Source of the DNA: Pagrus major
Taxonomy: Eukaryota; Chordata; Actinopteri; Spariformes; Sparidae
NCBI RefSeq assembly: GCF_040436345.1
Contig: NC_133238.1
Location: 11,982,126-12,046,125, forward strand
DNA: 64,000 nt
Direction: 5' to 3'
Shown here: one piece after another, positions 13,795 through 25,869 of the stretch
Position numbering within the stretch: position 1 is the first letter of the stretch
Layout: each line of letters begins with the position of its first letter
Made by a program: the position numbers and the translations under genes
Notes under the pieces: generated by a model
Seen by the model: only the letters and a program-made list of their open reading frames with translations
Databases searched by the model: none
Told to the model about the DNA's origin: nothing

Positions 13795-14064
13795 GAGGTG
13801 CACTATGTAGTTTTGAGGAAGAAGATCTTTATTAACTGATTTTTTTATGCCTGAACAAACTTTTTGTATATAATTGGCGGACCCTGCCACCTTTCCAGCT
13901 TCAAACAATGTTCTGGGAAACTTATTTTCCTCTGAGAACAGCTTATTTATTCAGTTATGGGGGGGGAAAACAAATCAGAAATTGTATTATTACCTCATTA
14001 ATATTGTAAATATAAAAAATCTGTGTGTGAATTTCTTTTCCAAAACTCCATAGTGCCCCTTTAA
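13795..14064. mobile_element. TTAA-type MITE, ACTATGTAG family, copy 1
   Basis: About 270 bp. Left GGTGCACTATGTAGTTTTG, right CAAAACTCCATAGTGCCCC followed by TTTAA. Inner phrases GGCGGACCCTGCCACCTTTC and CCTCTGAGAACAGCTT recur in the copies at 34943 and 53271. The left TTAA is degraded in this copy. Confidence 0.85.
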
Positions 14065-14389
14065 TAGAGAGAATATGCCTGACAAATACTGGAGTCTGCC
14101 CAGCCAGACTCATGAAAAAACATGAGAGCGAGTTAGTGACAGTGACGATACAAGTTATGAAAATAAACCGAGGCTGCATTCCAGACCTCTAGTGCCACTG
14201 TCTGAATTTATGTAGACAGCTCATTCACAGGCCAGAGAGCACATGAGTCCTCCACCTTAAAAAAGTTCCCCTCTCCCTGCTTAGCCCATGTTATCCTGTT
14301 AGCCAGGTGTGACTCGCTTCATCCCGTGCTATGAAATCCTTTTACGTTCCTTTATGTTGTGGTAAATTTGCCCAACACATCTGACTTAG

Positions 14390-14570
14390 ATGTTCCCCCA
14401 AATTATGCAAATCCTGATAATCTGACAGCCTCAGACACAAGAGAAAAGCCATTTTAAGACACCTTCAAGCATTAGGTATTACCTCCAATCAACACCAGGT
14501 GATTAGCTATTGTCTCACCGAGATGAACTCCTGATTAAGAGTGCATCATTTATCCGCCTTCTCGTGGACT
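14390..14570. promoter_or_regulatory. Possible conserved non-coding segment with octamer and E-box
   Basis: Non-coding stretch including AATTATGCAAAT (POU octamer-like), CACCAGGTGATTAG (E-box next to a homeobox-type core) and TGATTAAG. No repeats recognised inside it. Function is a guess from motif content. Confidence 0.15.
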
Positions 14571-15774
14571 TTGGTTTAAACTGTCTGTTTTTAGCATCTG
14601 AGTCTCACAGAGGCTACACTGCCACCCACTGACCAACAGTGGCTGTTACAACATGAATGAGTGCCAACTCAGGTCATTGAGTACTAGAAACATTTAAGTT
14701 ATGTAACTGTTAATTTATGCCCGGACATTTTTAATGAGCCAGCACAGAATAATGGAAAGCTTTGCTAAGTGCAAATGTACAGCACTCGTGATCGGTGGCC
14801 TATTTTTGTGCACATTTACATGCATTGTAATGACTGAACCGTGTTCAGTGTTGTGCTTCTGAGATTTCTATCACCTCACCACACCAGACTCATGTGTGTG
14901 AATCAGTATGTGTGTGTTGTTCCCGGTGTGCACAGTCATGACCAGAAGGTCAGACAGATGCTGTGAACACGAGCCAGTGTCCCTGGAGGACGGGCCGGCC
15001 ACACAAGCGGAAAAACACGCTCTTTGCACTCAAGATAAACCGTTGCATCACTTCACATCTGCGGCCGTTGGAAGCGACGACTGTCCTCTCCCCCCCCCGC
15101 TGAGGATTTTGGCCACAGCTGAGCGACCACCTGGGAATGCATCCGTCATTGTTACGGCCTTCCGTCCAATGACATCGCACCGTTTAAATAAATGAAATGG
15201 GCCACAGAAAGAAAAATACAGTGCATCATCAAATATTAAGCTCAGCATTACAGATGAGTTTGGAGACAAGGTCATGTTTTATAACCGCCCGGCTGCAGAG
15301 CTCTAGTCCTCTCCTCTCTCTGGGAATCTGGGAACACTGCCCATACGCTCCATTAACGCCGGCTGCAGGCTGGGGTTTTTTTTTTTAAAGAAAAGATAGG
15401 GACACAATCTGAGCACTCATGATACAATGCCAAGATACAGCATGTGTTGCAGTGCCAGCATGTGATATACAGACACTCTGACCAGCAGTACAGCTTGCTG
15501 TTTAACAAAGAATATAAATAAATGATCCCTGGGTGAAAAGGCGAGGGCTCAGTTTGGAAGTTGAAGGGAAAGAAATGCAAAACTTGAATCTGATAAAAAT
15601 GGTTGTAAAGTAACAAGCTGATGAGCTATTATCTGTCAGGATAATGTGTATTATTCCCGCAGAATTCATGCTGGGATAAAGAGACATAGACACCAGCTGG
15701 CTAAATACACCTGATTTTCTTCATCAGGATCCATTCATTATTCCCCGATGGTTGAAATGTCAAAAAATGCGATG

Positions 15775-15975
15775 CAAATCCTGGATCCATCCCTGCACCA
15801 AAAGTCAATGGAGTCTATTCTGGACCGAGACCCATCCTCCATCCAAGTTTCGTGGAAATCCACTTAGCTCAGTTTTTGGTCTCCACCAACTCCTTGGAGG
15901 AATATCTTGCTCTTTAGCTGCTAAACGCTCCACTGTGTTTGCCAGCTCACTGTTAATGGTTACAGTGTGTTTTTA
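15775..15975 (-). repeat. GCTA-rich repeat, TTAGCAGCTAAAGAG family (reverse)
   Basis: TTGGTCTCCACCAACTCCTT, then TCTTTAGCTGCTAAACGCTC and TGCCAGCTCA: the complement of the family copies at 40930 and 41430. Confidence 0.6.
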
Positions 15976-16734
15976 GACCCTTTCACTTTCCAACTTAAAG
16001 ATGCTAAATCACTCTGAGCCTGCGGATGATTAAGTAAGTTTGTCACTATGAGTGGCTCCTTTCTCTTCCACGCAGTCATTTGAGCCATTGTTGATAGAAT
16101 AATATGTACTACAGCAGCTTTAACGAGTCAAACACTAAACAAAGAGAGACTAATGACACTGAGGCACACAAATGGCTCAGTTAGCCTTTTGTTTATCAAA
16201 AGGCTGAGAAAGTTCTCCTAATGGTGAGCCAAAGATAAGACTTTTACATATTGCTAATGGTCAGTGAGATACTGGAATGTTAAACAGCCATAATAAGACC
16301 AAAGCACAGCTCTTATCTCTTGAGACTGTTACGGCTCATAACCCAAACATGTGTCTGATGACAAAAATAAGGACACATTAGCCTCAAAAGCTGGACTGAA
16401 AAGCAACAGAAAAACCTCAGAAGATGCTGACTTTGACTCCTGGCCTTTGGTGATGTGGCTCATTAACCACAGTAATCTGTAAAATGTTTTCATCTCAGGA
16501 GCCAGATGTGATTTGATTCTAATAGATCCACATCTCCCTCCACTCCGTCTCTGGCCTGATGGAGAAGCTTCGCGCTGCTTCCAGCAGCAGCCGACATGCC
16601 AATTACAGGGTTATTTTTAAAACCTTGCTTAACCATAAAGCTCCCCGAAATAGGACTTAAATAACAGGGTGTCGAATATCAGCAAACCCAGTGGCACTGC
16701 ACAGATGCAGCTGGTGTGTATCTGTGCCACCAGG

Positions 16735-17065
16735 CCGCACTGGCACCCCCTTTCGACCAAAGCGAACCAAGTGCTGGTTCTGGTCTGGTGCTAGTGCTGG
16801 TTCAGAGTTGGTTCAACCCGCAAACCCTTGAGGGACCTGTTTGCTTTTCCACAGGCATGAGAGCCACCGTAGAGTCACATCATTCAGTCACTGTATGCGT
16901 CTCCAATTACAACTATGGTGGACTGTATTGGCTTTTTAACAAGTGTTGCTCCAAACAAGGCTGGTCCTCGGACTTGGTGCCACTCTGGAACCAGTTTTCC
17001 TGGTCGGGAACCAGTTCTTTGGCTGTTGGCACTAGCTCCAAACCAGCACCTGAGCCGCCTCCCCA
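16735..17065. mobile_element. MITE-like element with GGTTC-rich ends
   Basis: Left part CGACCAAAGCGAACCAAGTG and GCTGGTTCTGG; right part GGAACCAGTTTTCCTGG and AACCAGCACCTGAGC. The ends are roughly complementary, and the type is frequent in fish genomes (hAT-like non-autonomous elements have such ends). The 141-aa ORF across it is not a gene. Confidence 0.55.
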
Positions 17066-17849
17066 TAATACATTTGCTCTTTTGGATTTTAAGAGTTTGG
17101 ATCCGTGCATCGTTGAGCTCACTGTCTTTGTAACCTTTTAAGGGGTTAGACTTGATGTCACTACCACATAAGGAGCGAAAAGTAGGTCATCTGGGCCTTT
17201 TTTGTCTCGTCATCAGACATTTGGTAAATGGGAGGTTTGCTCATAATGACCCGCTTCATTTCCAACAGAGTTAGATTTTCCTCTCAGAGAAGCCAGCTGA
17301 GATGGAAAAACGAAGCGGGAGAGAGAAGGCCGCCCTCCTCTCTGGTGAAAAAACGCTTACAGTACACACTCTCCTGCCAGAGTCAACGAAATGATGGAAA
17401 ACCCCAAGTTACCAGTGCATGAATCATATCGCGATGAAGAGATAAGCAACATCCCGTTCTGGCTGCATACTTTCCCCAAAATAAGCCACCAGTTGGGCCA
17501 ACCAAAACCGTCCTCTGTCATTACATAAAGAGAAAAAACTACGCCTTGTAACAGTGAAACTACAAAGTGTAACGTTTCACCGCTCGGAAACCCGATCTGT
17601 GTTGCCTGAGGCGTGACCTCACACTCATGTCACCACTTTACATTTCCAAGTTTCTTTGAAGGTTTGAAAAGCTTTTTCAATTTGTTTGAAATGCAGGCTG
17701 CATAAAAGCCATCCATCTATCTGGCACATTCAGCACAAAGTGCAAGGCATGGCTGTTATGTAACACCCAATTTACCTGGAGAAAAGTGGAATTTCATGGC
17801 ATAAAAAAAATGAAATGGAAAAATCAAAATCCACAGCGGTTGTACTTAC

Positions 17850-18062
17850 TGTGTTTGCCCCAGCAGGCTTCTCAAACATCCTCTTCAGGCTATCAAGTGG
17901 GATGTCAAACCTCTCAATCCTCTTAGCAGCCTGCAGGTCCTCTCTGCGAGCCGGATCGTCTGATGCCTCTACCTGCGACCCAGAGGGACTGCGGGAAACG
18001 AAGCCCGAGGTCGTCGACACTGCGCTCGCCACCTCCTCTCCATTTCCTGATTGAATTTCCAT
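17850..18062 (-). CDS. xirp2: First coding exon of an xirp2-like (Xin/EPLIN family) gene, partial
   Basis: 71 codons from an ATG in a good context (A at -3, G at +4) to a consensus donor ACA|GTAAGT. The predicted peptide has a Ser/Thr/Glu-rich first half and ends with RIERFDIPLDSLKRMFEKPA. The human EPLIN (LIMA1) segment KIEKYNVPLNRLKMMFEK is clearly related, and long isoforms of XIRP2, a LIMA1-related gene, have the same kind of N-terminus. XIRP2 lies next to the SCN1A cluster in mammals, which favours xirp2 over lima1. XIRP2 crosslinks actin at muscle junctions and hair-cell stereocilia. The other exons, including the huge Xin-repeat exon, are not in 1-17849, so the gene would continue beyond position 1. 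It could also be an alternative N-terminal exon. Base composition is higher in GC than the flanks. Confidence 0.55.
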
Positions 18063-20574
18063 TGTTGCACAGAAACTGTATCCCCCCAGTCTTTTCCTTT
18101 CAGGCTGGTGCTTGGAGGGGGAAGTCTATTGTGCGAGGGTGAATCAGGAGGGGTGAGGAAGCCAGGGAGAGACGCAGGGTGAGGAGTGGAGATGGAGATG
18201 CTGGAGTTGTTGGGGTTCCTCTCAGTCTGCGAGGCTCTCTGGGTTGTGCAGGCAGAGGCTGGAGGAAAGAGGAGGAGAAAAGGAAAAGTTCACAGGGGGA
18301 AGTTTTCCCTTCTCCGCTGCCCTGTAATTACTCATACATACACAGAAGCCCATGTAAACTCACATGTGGGCTCAGAGAGGCAAACTGAGATATGAGCTGT
18401 GAGAGCAGGCCAAAGGATGACGACAAAGGAAAGCAGAAAGATTGATTAGCTGCCAGAGAAACAAGCAGGGAAGAGGAGAGAGTTTTATCAACTCTGTAAG
18501 GTCAACCCTGATGCGTTTACTTGCTTATAATTGTTTATACACATTTATTCTCCATGATTTTTCCTCATTCTACGATATCCGCTTTTCCAAACATTAGTTT
18601 GAACTAATGACACTTTCAGAGGTCTTGTTTCAGGATTGTAAACACAATGGATTTGCATTTTCACACCCTCTGTGATTGACTTTTCCACAACAGCATCATT
18701 GTTGTTACACAAACAAGTGTGGGGAAGTCATTTAGTTGTTGAATACTTTATTTTTACCTGTCCTTTACTTGCCTACTTCCATTTTATACTATGTTATCAT
18801 CTGCTACGACACAACACGAAGAAAATATTTAACTTTTTGACGCCACCACATTAGCATGACAGCTATACTAAAGAGATTTTGGACACAACGTGTGTTCACA
18901 TATAAAATATGAAGAGTTACAATAGGTTAAACCACCTGATACCTAGTAGGCTGTTAAACTCACATGTTTTATATGCCTGCACGTTAAATATTTTCTTTCT
19001 GTGTTACCTCACAGGAGGAGGCATTCATCTACTCATAGATAGGAGGCTAGCCAACTGAGCTAGCTAACGTTATAGCTCAGCCAAGGAGGACGTCGACAAA
19101 ATTATATTTTTGATGCACTGAGCACCGAAAGGTGATTATATTCAAGGAAAGGATATATGTATTCTTTATTTGGGCGTGAACTGCCCCTTTAAAGTACCAT
19201 GGTCAACACTGCATAGGCCTCTAAAAATGAAATATTCTCTTATTTGGTGTCATAACAGTGTGTTATGCTAATTTATGTGTTTTTCACCTTCGTTTAACGT
19301 TGCAAATTTAATTTGTGGCAGATGATAGGATTACCATTTCAATGGTTTTCTACATATTGGATTTAAATAAGGAGAGGAATTTTTACGCATACAGCATTAC
19401 AGAGTGTGGCAGAGCTAAAACTGAAGAACTAAAGCCAGCACCAGAAAACTAAAGCTGGCAATAATCAAATCTGCTTCACTTTTTAATCCACCGGTCATGA
19501 GGGAACCTCTGCCGGCTTTCAGGAAACAGATTAACAGCTTTTTGCCTCACCCATCCTGCCTTTAACACCAGGTCTGGGGCGGGTGGGAGAGCTCATTATT
19601 CCTGAACAAATCAAGGAAGGCACATAACAACTAACCCTGCTGGCCTGCCCTGCAGTCACGATGTTGCATGTATTGTTAATTTTTCACCAGCCACACCAGC
19701 ACATCCTGGGGAGTGTTTTCCTTCACGCAGACCTGGCATGAAGAAGGAAATTAACATGTTATCTCGGCTTCCTCTGTGGCCCACAGTTCAGCTATGGTTC
19801 CCCTCATCCTGTCATGTTTATATAAAAAAAAATAAAAAGTTTGATTCTCATTATATCTGATTGTTTCATCCTGGAGGGAGTCAAAATGTTCACCTTGTTA
19901 TATTCACGTGAGCTGACAAAGAGAAGGTCAACTGATGGATGGGAGAGTAAGAGGGTCTGACAGAGGAGGCCATGACAGATTGACAGCTTAGTTACAGGAT
20001 CAGGTAGAAACAAAGGCAGCGGGGAGTTACGAGCCTGAAACAGTCAGTCAGAGCCACAATAGAAGCTTTAATACAGAGCGAGGGGGAGAAAGGAGTGGAG
20101 AGGCAATCCAGATAATCCAATCTTAATGAATGAACGGTCATGATATATGCATCTGATAGTACGTTGGAGGACACACTATCACTCCATTTATACCAGCGGC
20201 AGATACATTATTCAGAGAGGGCCAGAGGTATGTGTGTCACTTTCAGCTGGATCCTGTGTCCACTGAGGCCGCTCAGCTTACAGCGCTTACTTTGCACATG
20301 CAAGGAGGAATAAAAAATGCAGTTCCATGTCTGGATTATGCAGTTTTGAGTGTCTATTAACTTTTTGTCTTATGATATGTCATTTCAGTCACTGGAAAAG
20401 GTCAACTTTTATAGGATGTTGAGGACATGTTTTGAACTAATGGTGTCAGTGGCGGACTCAGGATGTTTGAGGGGCAGGGGTGGAAAAATAAAAAGGGGCA
20501 CCAGCTGTATGCTGTGGGGCACCAGAGCACAGGAAGTAGTGATATAGTTATAGCAAAAATGGGGCACTTGACCA

Positions 20575-20741
20575 CGTTTTCTCCACTGGAACAGCACCCT
20601 AAAGCACTTTATCAGGTTTTCTCCAATGGAAGGGTACCTTAGAGGGCACTTTATCAGGTTTTCTCCAGTGGAAGGGTGCCTTCAAGGGAACTTTATCATG
20701 TTTTCTCCAATGGAGGGGCACCCTAGAAAGCTATTTATCAT
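20575..20741. repeat. 42-bp minisatellite, about four units
   Basis: Units begin GTTTTCTCCAATGGAAGGGT at about 20575, 20616, 20658 and 20700 and contain GGCACTTTATCA. Period 41-42 bp with 10-25 percent divergence between units. A 14-codon period makes the plus strand open here; this is a consequence of the repeat, not a gene. Confidence 0.8.
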
Positions 20742-21689
20742 GTATTATCTACTGTACGTCAATACAAGGAGGCACTTTCGCAGGGTTTTTATTGGACATG
20801 GTTTCCACCAGTGAATGGTGTAATGATTTCCCGTGCGATGCATCTTGATTTGTTGCATAGTGAAAGCAGACACACACACGTGCACACACACACACACACT
20901 CTGTTTCAATCGCAGGACTGAGTGGAATTCAGCGTGAGAGCAAACATAATGCCCCGAACACAAAGCTCTCGAGCAGCTTTTCTTTAATACAACAAGACAA
21001 TATTTCAGCCCTTGTGGGGCTTCAGAGAGACTTTCTGGTGAAGATTCGCGAGGGTAAAAACACTGTCTGCTTCTATTAAATAAAATATGTTGCAGGTTCT
21101 GTGTTTGGGCTCACGGCCACTGGCTTGAGACAACTTTATTTTGAGGACACACTGAAATATGATCCCTCTGATAAGATAAGAAGAAGTAACTATTTATTTT
21201 GTCTACAGTCTCTGAAAGAAGTATGCATACACCATTAAAAGATGCTGTCAGTAAAAAAAAAAGCCCACTTAACATGGTATCTACTTACAGTACAGAGCCA
21301 AAAGGTCCCTCTGGTTCCCAAGACAAAGTCTGGAAATGCGGAAAACATAAACATCTCACAGTGATGACATAGATTCGACTAGAAAAGCTGTTCAAGACTT
21401 CAGCCAGGAAAATCTGTCACAGCTCAACACACATTTTTCATTTTTGTTGGTCTGTTGATATTTTAGGGAATGTCAGAAGATATTATCTGATTCCAACACT
21501 GCCTTTCAGCCAAAGATGACATTTAGGCTTTTGGAAGTTTAGTTTTTCTTAGCTGATCTTTATACTCACAAAATAAGAAGCTGCCCATTTTGAGCTATAA
21601 ACCATAACTTCCATCGAAACTGCACTCATTAATAGTTTTACATAAATGTATCATCATCTGTCGTAGGCCTATTTAGCATCTTTTAGCTC

Positions 21690-21850
21690 ACTGACAAAGT
21701 TAGCTACTAGCTGCTGAACATAGCAGAGCATTTAGCTAAATATACCCCCTGTTTATTTCTCACAGGTTTTTATTTTCAGACGACCAGGATTCCAAGTTAA
21801 TGCTGTCGTTGCTCTTCGTCTGCTGGATGTGAAAATAGGAACCTGCTAAC
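21690..21850 (+). repeat. GCTA-rich repeat, TTAGCAGCTAAAGAG family
   Basis: GACAAAGTTAGCTACTAGCT, GCTGAACATAGCAGAGCATT and GTCGTTGCTCTTCGTCTGCT follow the order of the copies at 40930-41640. Confidence 0.55.
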
Positions 21851-23619
21851 ATGTTAGCCGCGGCGTTAAATGTGCGAGTGGTTGTGGAGGTCTGTCCCCA
21901 AGCAGCAAAAAAACTTTACTTTTAATCTGACTACAATTAAATACTTATGAGAACATTTTAGACAAATTAACTCTCTATTTTTCTTTTCTACAGCCTTGCT
22001 TGTTCTTTTATGACTGGAAACGTTAGCTTATGTCTGCTAAATTTAGACAGGCGGTCTTATGTATTGCACCTTTAAAGTGTCTTTATTGGTGGTTTTCTGA
22101 CTTACATGTGTGTGAGTTCTGGTGTAAGTAGAGTACACTGCACAGATGCCTTCGAGGCAGATAGTTGTGAGGAACAGGAGTGCAGTATAAACCCATTTAA
22201 ACTGAGTCGTCCATCATGTTCATGAAATAGTGCAACTTATTAAAATGCATGTTACCAGAATCTTTGTGTCACCCTCTAAGGAGGTCAGAGGTCGGCTGCA
22301 AACACTGGACATGAACCTGATTCCTCCAGAAAATATATACTAAGACAGTGTTTTAAAAAAACATCTGTGTTTTATTTCTATTCTTTGAGCCCATTTGGGT
22401 GTTTGGTGTCTAATCTTAAACCTCTGGATAACTGGGGGGTCAGAGTTCAAAGTTCAAGTTTTTGCTTCAGTTCATGATTCATCAGTCTATCCTGCATACA
22501 CCTTCATTTGGGTGCTTATGCCATACTGACACGGAGGAGTGAGAAACAAACTCGACCAGCTACACACTTACGAGAGTTGTTGAAAGATCTCGGCAGAATG
22601 TAAATGGAGGATATAAGAGCCTTAAGTTGAACGAGACGGGGTGGGCTGAGGATAAATGATTATGCCAGAAAAGCAAATTGCAGCTGCTCATAATAAACTC
22701 TGTAAGTGTGTCTGTGGGGAGATTTTTCATTTAAGATGAGATAATAAGACGAAACTTCATTGATCCTCCTCTGAAAGATTAGGTTACTGAAGCATCAGAC
22801 TAATGAGGGAAAGGCAAGACGAATAGAGTAATATATAAAAACCAAACAAAAAAATCATTAACCATTAAAATACTGAACAATGAGACAATAAAATACAATG
22901 TTAACAATCAGAGGTTGCTGCTAATCAGTGCTTTTGTCAATCGTTTCGTAGGAATCACATCACTCTGAAGTCTACGTGTGGAAACATCCTGTGAGCAGCT
23001 AACCTATAAAACTTCACAAAAATGTTACCGAATGTCCCTTTTGGAAATATTTTTCACCGGGTCTCTCGTGTACTGAAACGGAAAGCAAAACATGCATTTT
23101 GAAATGGATTTTGAGCTCTGGAGGCCGGACAGATGATGGATGACCTCATTCATTCAGCTAAATAATCTAAATTGAGGCCAGTTTGCAGTTTATCAATTTA
23201 AAAAGGTGCACCTGAAACTAGATCCCCCAAGACTGCTGCTGCTGCGTACGTAGGGGAAATCTAAAGTTAGATTATGTAAGTAATTGCCGAATATGTAGTT
23301 TAAAGATGAATATCAGGAGATGGTCTATCTGGTGGAGGGTGTTAAAAGTTTGATTTACTTTGAAAAAGTCAGGAAACCAATTACCTCAGCACTACCAAGT
23401 TAGGTAGACTATTAAATTTAAGTTGTACAAGCTAAAAAGTTTTAACGACTTTAAATTATTGGTGTACTTTACTTGGTAATTCCGAGGTAATTGGTTTCCT
23501 TGATTTTTTATTTTAAGTAAACTTACTCTGTCAGATTTTACAGTTTGCCAAATGATTTGTCAATTAATCGAGAAAATAATGGGGATAATAAATGTTAGTT
23601 GCAGCCTAATGTAAAAACT

Positions 23620-23745
23620 AACGGACCGATAACAGACCCCTGTGGCACATCACTACTTCTAGCGACAGGGATTGTGTTTAATCAAACCGTATTGCTATCA
23701 ATGATTAGTGATAATCTAATAAACTGATCAATCAGGCCATAGCTG
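23620..23745 (-). mobile_element. LINE reverse-transcriptase relic
   Basis: The minus strand encodes DVPQGSVIGP at about 23627-23655, a variant of the same RT motif as at 2234-2266. Only a short fragment is recognisable. Confidence 0.45.
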
Positions 23746-24136
23746 AACATTTACCTACACAACAAATATCCCAGCATGTAGATTGATCATAGTTCACCGA
23801 CTCCAGAACAAACAAACTCTCCTCCAGACAGGATTTACTACCGTGTACTTCCCCCTACACACACTCTGTGATACTTCCTGCTCACTTTCTAGGCACAGGT
23901 TGACACAGCAGTCAATAAGGATCAGATGACGGCTACTCGACTCCAGTTACTGAGGTTTTACTTCCTCCCTCACCTTCAATATGAGGCAGCAGGTCATCTG
24001 ATAGGGCCACAGGATCATTGTGCAGAGTAGTAACAGTCTCATCCACCAACAGTGAAAACAGAGGTTTGCAGACACAGGAGTCTTTTGAGGTGAAGCTGAG
24101 GTACGCATGGAAATAAAATGTAATGTCTTTGTTAAT

Positions 24137-24475
24137 AGCAGTGTTGTAAAAAGTACTCAAAAAGTATCTGATATTAAATGTACTAAAGTATCAAGAGTAA
24201 AAGTAAATTATACATACTATCTGATAGTAAATGTACTCAGTTACATTCCATCAGTGGAAACAGCGAACTGGAAACACTTCCCCTGTATTTAAGTACATTT
24301 ACTCGAGTACTGTACAGGTACAAATTCAAGGTGCTTCACTTGTACTTTCCATTTTGTGGAACTTATTACTTTTACTCCACTACATCCCAGGGATACATAT
24401 TGTACTTTTTACTCCACTACATTTGTCTGACAGCTTTAGTTACTAGTTACTTTTCAGATTACCTTCCTGCTCAGT
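24137..24475. mobile_element. AGTAC-rich teleost repeat, rearranged copies
   Basis: Starts with GTGTTGTAAAAAGTACTCAA and runs quickly into the opposite end sequence (ATGTACTCAGTTACATTCCA), an internally deleted copy. It is followed by an inverted partial copy (GTACATTTACTCGAGTACTG ... ACTTTTACTCCACTACATCC). Confidence 0.65.
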
Positions 24476-24496
24476 GAAAACCACGTAGAATTGAAC

Positions 24497-24897
24497 TGAC
24501 AGTGTTGTAAAAAGTACCTAAAAGTCATCCTCGAGTAAAAGTCTTGAAGTATCTGATGTTAAATGTATCAAAGTAAAAGTAAAGGATACATACATATACA
24601 TGCGTGCATATACTGTATACAATGAGTCGACTGACTTTTTATCTGATTGTTGATAAAAATAAAAACATTTAAAAAAAATTCTTCTTTGGCTCTGATACAA
24701 CATGTAATCTGCAAAGTAACTAGTAACTAAAGTAATTAAATAAATGCAGTAGAGCAAAAAATACAATTTTTGCCTTCAAACTGTAGTGGAAAGTATAAAA
24801 TAGGAGAAATGGAAATACTTAAGTAAAGTACAAGCACCACAAAACTGTACTTAAGTGCAGTACTTGAGTAAATGTACTCAGTTACATTCCATTCCTG
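24497..24897. mobile_element. AGTAC-rich teleost repeat, near-complete copy
   Basis: Left end GTGTTGTAAAAAGTACCTAA, right end CAGTACTTGAGTAAATGTAC then TCAGTTACATTCCA. The inner part GCAAAGTAACTAGTAACTAA is the complement of the inverted partial copy at 24285-24465. Confidence 0.65.
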
Positions 24898-25154
24898 GTT
24901 AACAGCTCTCTGCGGTGAGGAAGCTCCTGACAACATATCAGTAAACTCAGGTTACACGGCTCTGTGCAGCGATTTGGAGCTCAGAGAAGGTATTAAATGT
25001 TGATGTCTTCAGGGTGGAAAGCAGCAGTGGAAGCTCTGAGATCATCCCGGGCCGTGTAGTTGGCTTGTCTGACTTGGGGCCTCGCCTGCAGTGTTCTTTA
25101 AACAGACCAGACAGACGGGGATGCCATCTGCTCCGCCGACCGGGTCACAGCCAC

Positions 25155-25183
25155 CCTCCTCCTCCTCCTCCTCCTCCTCCTTC
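25155..25183. repeat. (CTC)n trinucleotide repeat
   Basis: About nine CTC units; explains the poly-Glu and poly-Gly antisense ORFs there. Confidence 0.9.
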
Positions 25184-25869
25184 TTCAGAGTAGGAAAAAA
25201 AATGACTGTCCCCCTCTTTTTCACATTCATCACAGCTGGCTGTACGCTGGATTACAGGCAGCAATAAAACATGGTCCAAGATGAAAGGAAAGGTAGAGCC
25301 TGGTGAGAAACTTGCAGGTAGGTGTTTCAGTGGGCCAGTAGGTTTGACATGCTTACAAAATCTCATTACTTTGTGGTTTTACAGTGAAAAAGTCCCAGGA
25401 AAGCCACGAATACACACCAGGGTTATATGTGGTTTCCAAAGCAAGGTGTGGGGAACCAAAACAAAGCTAGAGAAACAGAAAAAATGGGTCTTACTGCCCT
25501 AATTCCACACGCTGTGCACAGTAAAATGAATCATTTGATACGCTTTCTAATAATATATATTTAATGTGGCTGTAAGGGCATTAATCTTCAATGAGAGTAA
25601 TCTCTACTGGAAGGGCCCTCGGGTTCCCCTGCTTTTTTTCCCACCGGCACATCCCTGTAAATCTGTTTCGAATGCCGAGTCTGCCCTCTGGTGTTCAATC
25701 CTCGGAAACACAACGAAAGTTAATTAAAGTAAAGGTGATGTCATTCTCTCAGAAAAACCTTGATTCATGTGAGTTTTTGTTGAAGGTAGAAATGATGGAA
25801 ACGTCTCAAATCATTTAAAAAAAAGTGCCATGAAAACCTGAAAAGGCTGTCGGAAGATGAAACTCACTT

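Larger units (their letters stand above)
1..17849. other. Non-coding stretch: probable xirp2 intron 1 or flank
   Basis: No exon with recognisable homology or a credible acceptor/donor pair was found. The longest ORFs (150 aa at 9394-9846 minus, 132 aa at 8985-9383 plus) lack homology and codon character. Holds microsatellites in the first 3.1 kb, a LINE relic, MITE-like elements, GCTA-rich interspersed repeats and repeat-poor AT-rich segments (12.27-12.56 and 14.39-14.57 kb) that might be conserved non-coding DNA. Confidence 0.6.

Noticed and set aside
16716..17141. 141-aa plus-strand ORF
   Set aside because: Lies across a MITE-like element with GGTTC-rich ends; overlapping ORFs on both strands are equally open.
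20575..20741. Regular repeats of about 42 bp considered as a CRISPR-like array
   Set aside because: Units are contiguous and vary throughout, with no unique spacers; eukaryotic minisatellite.
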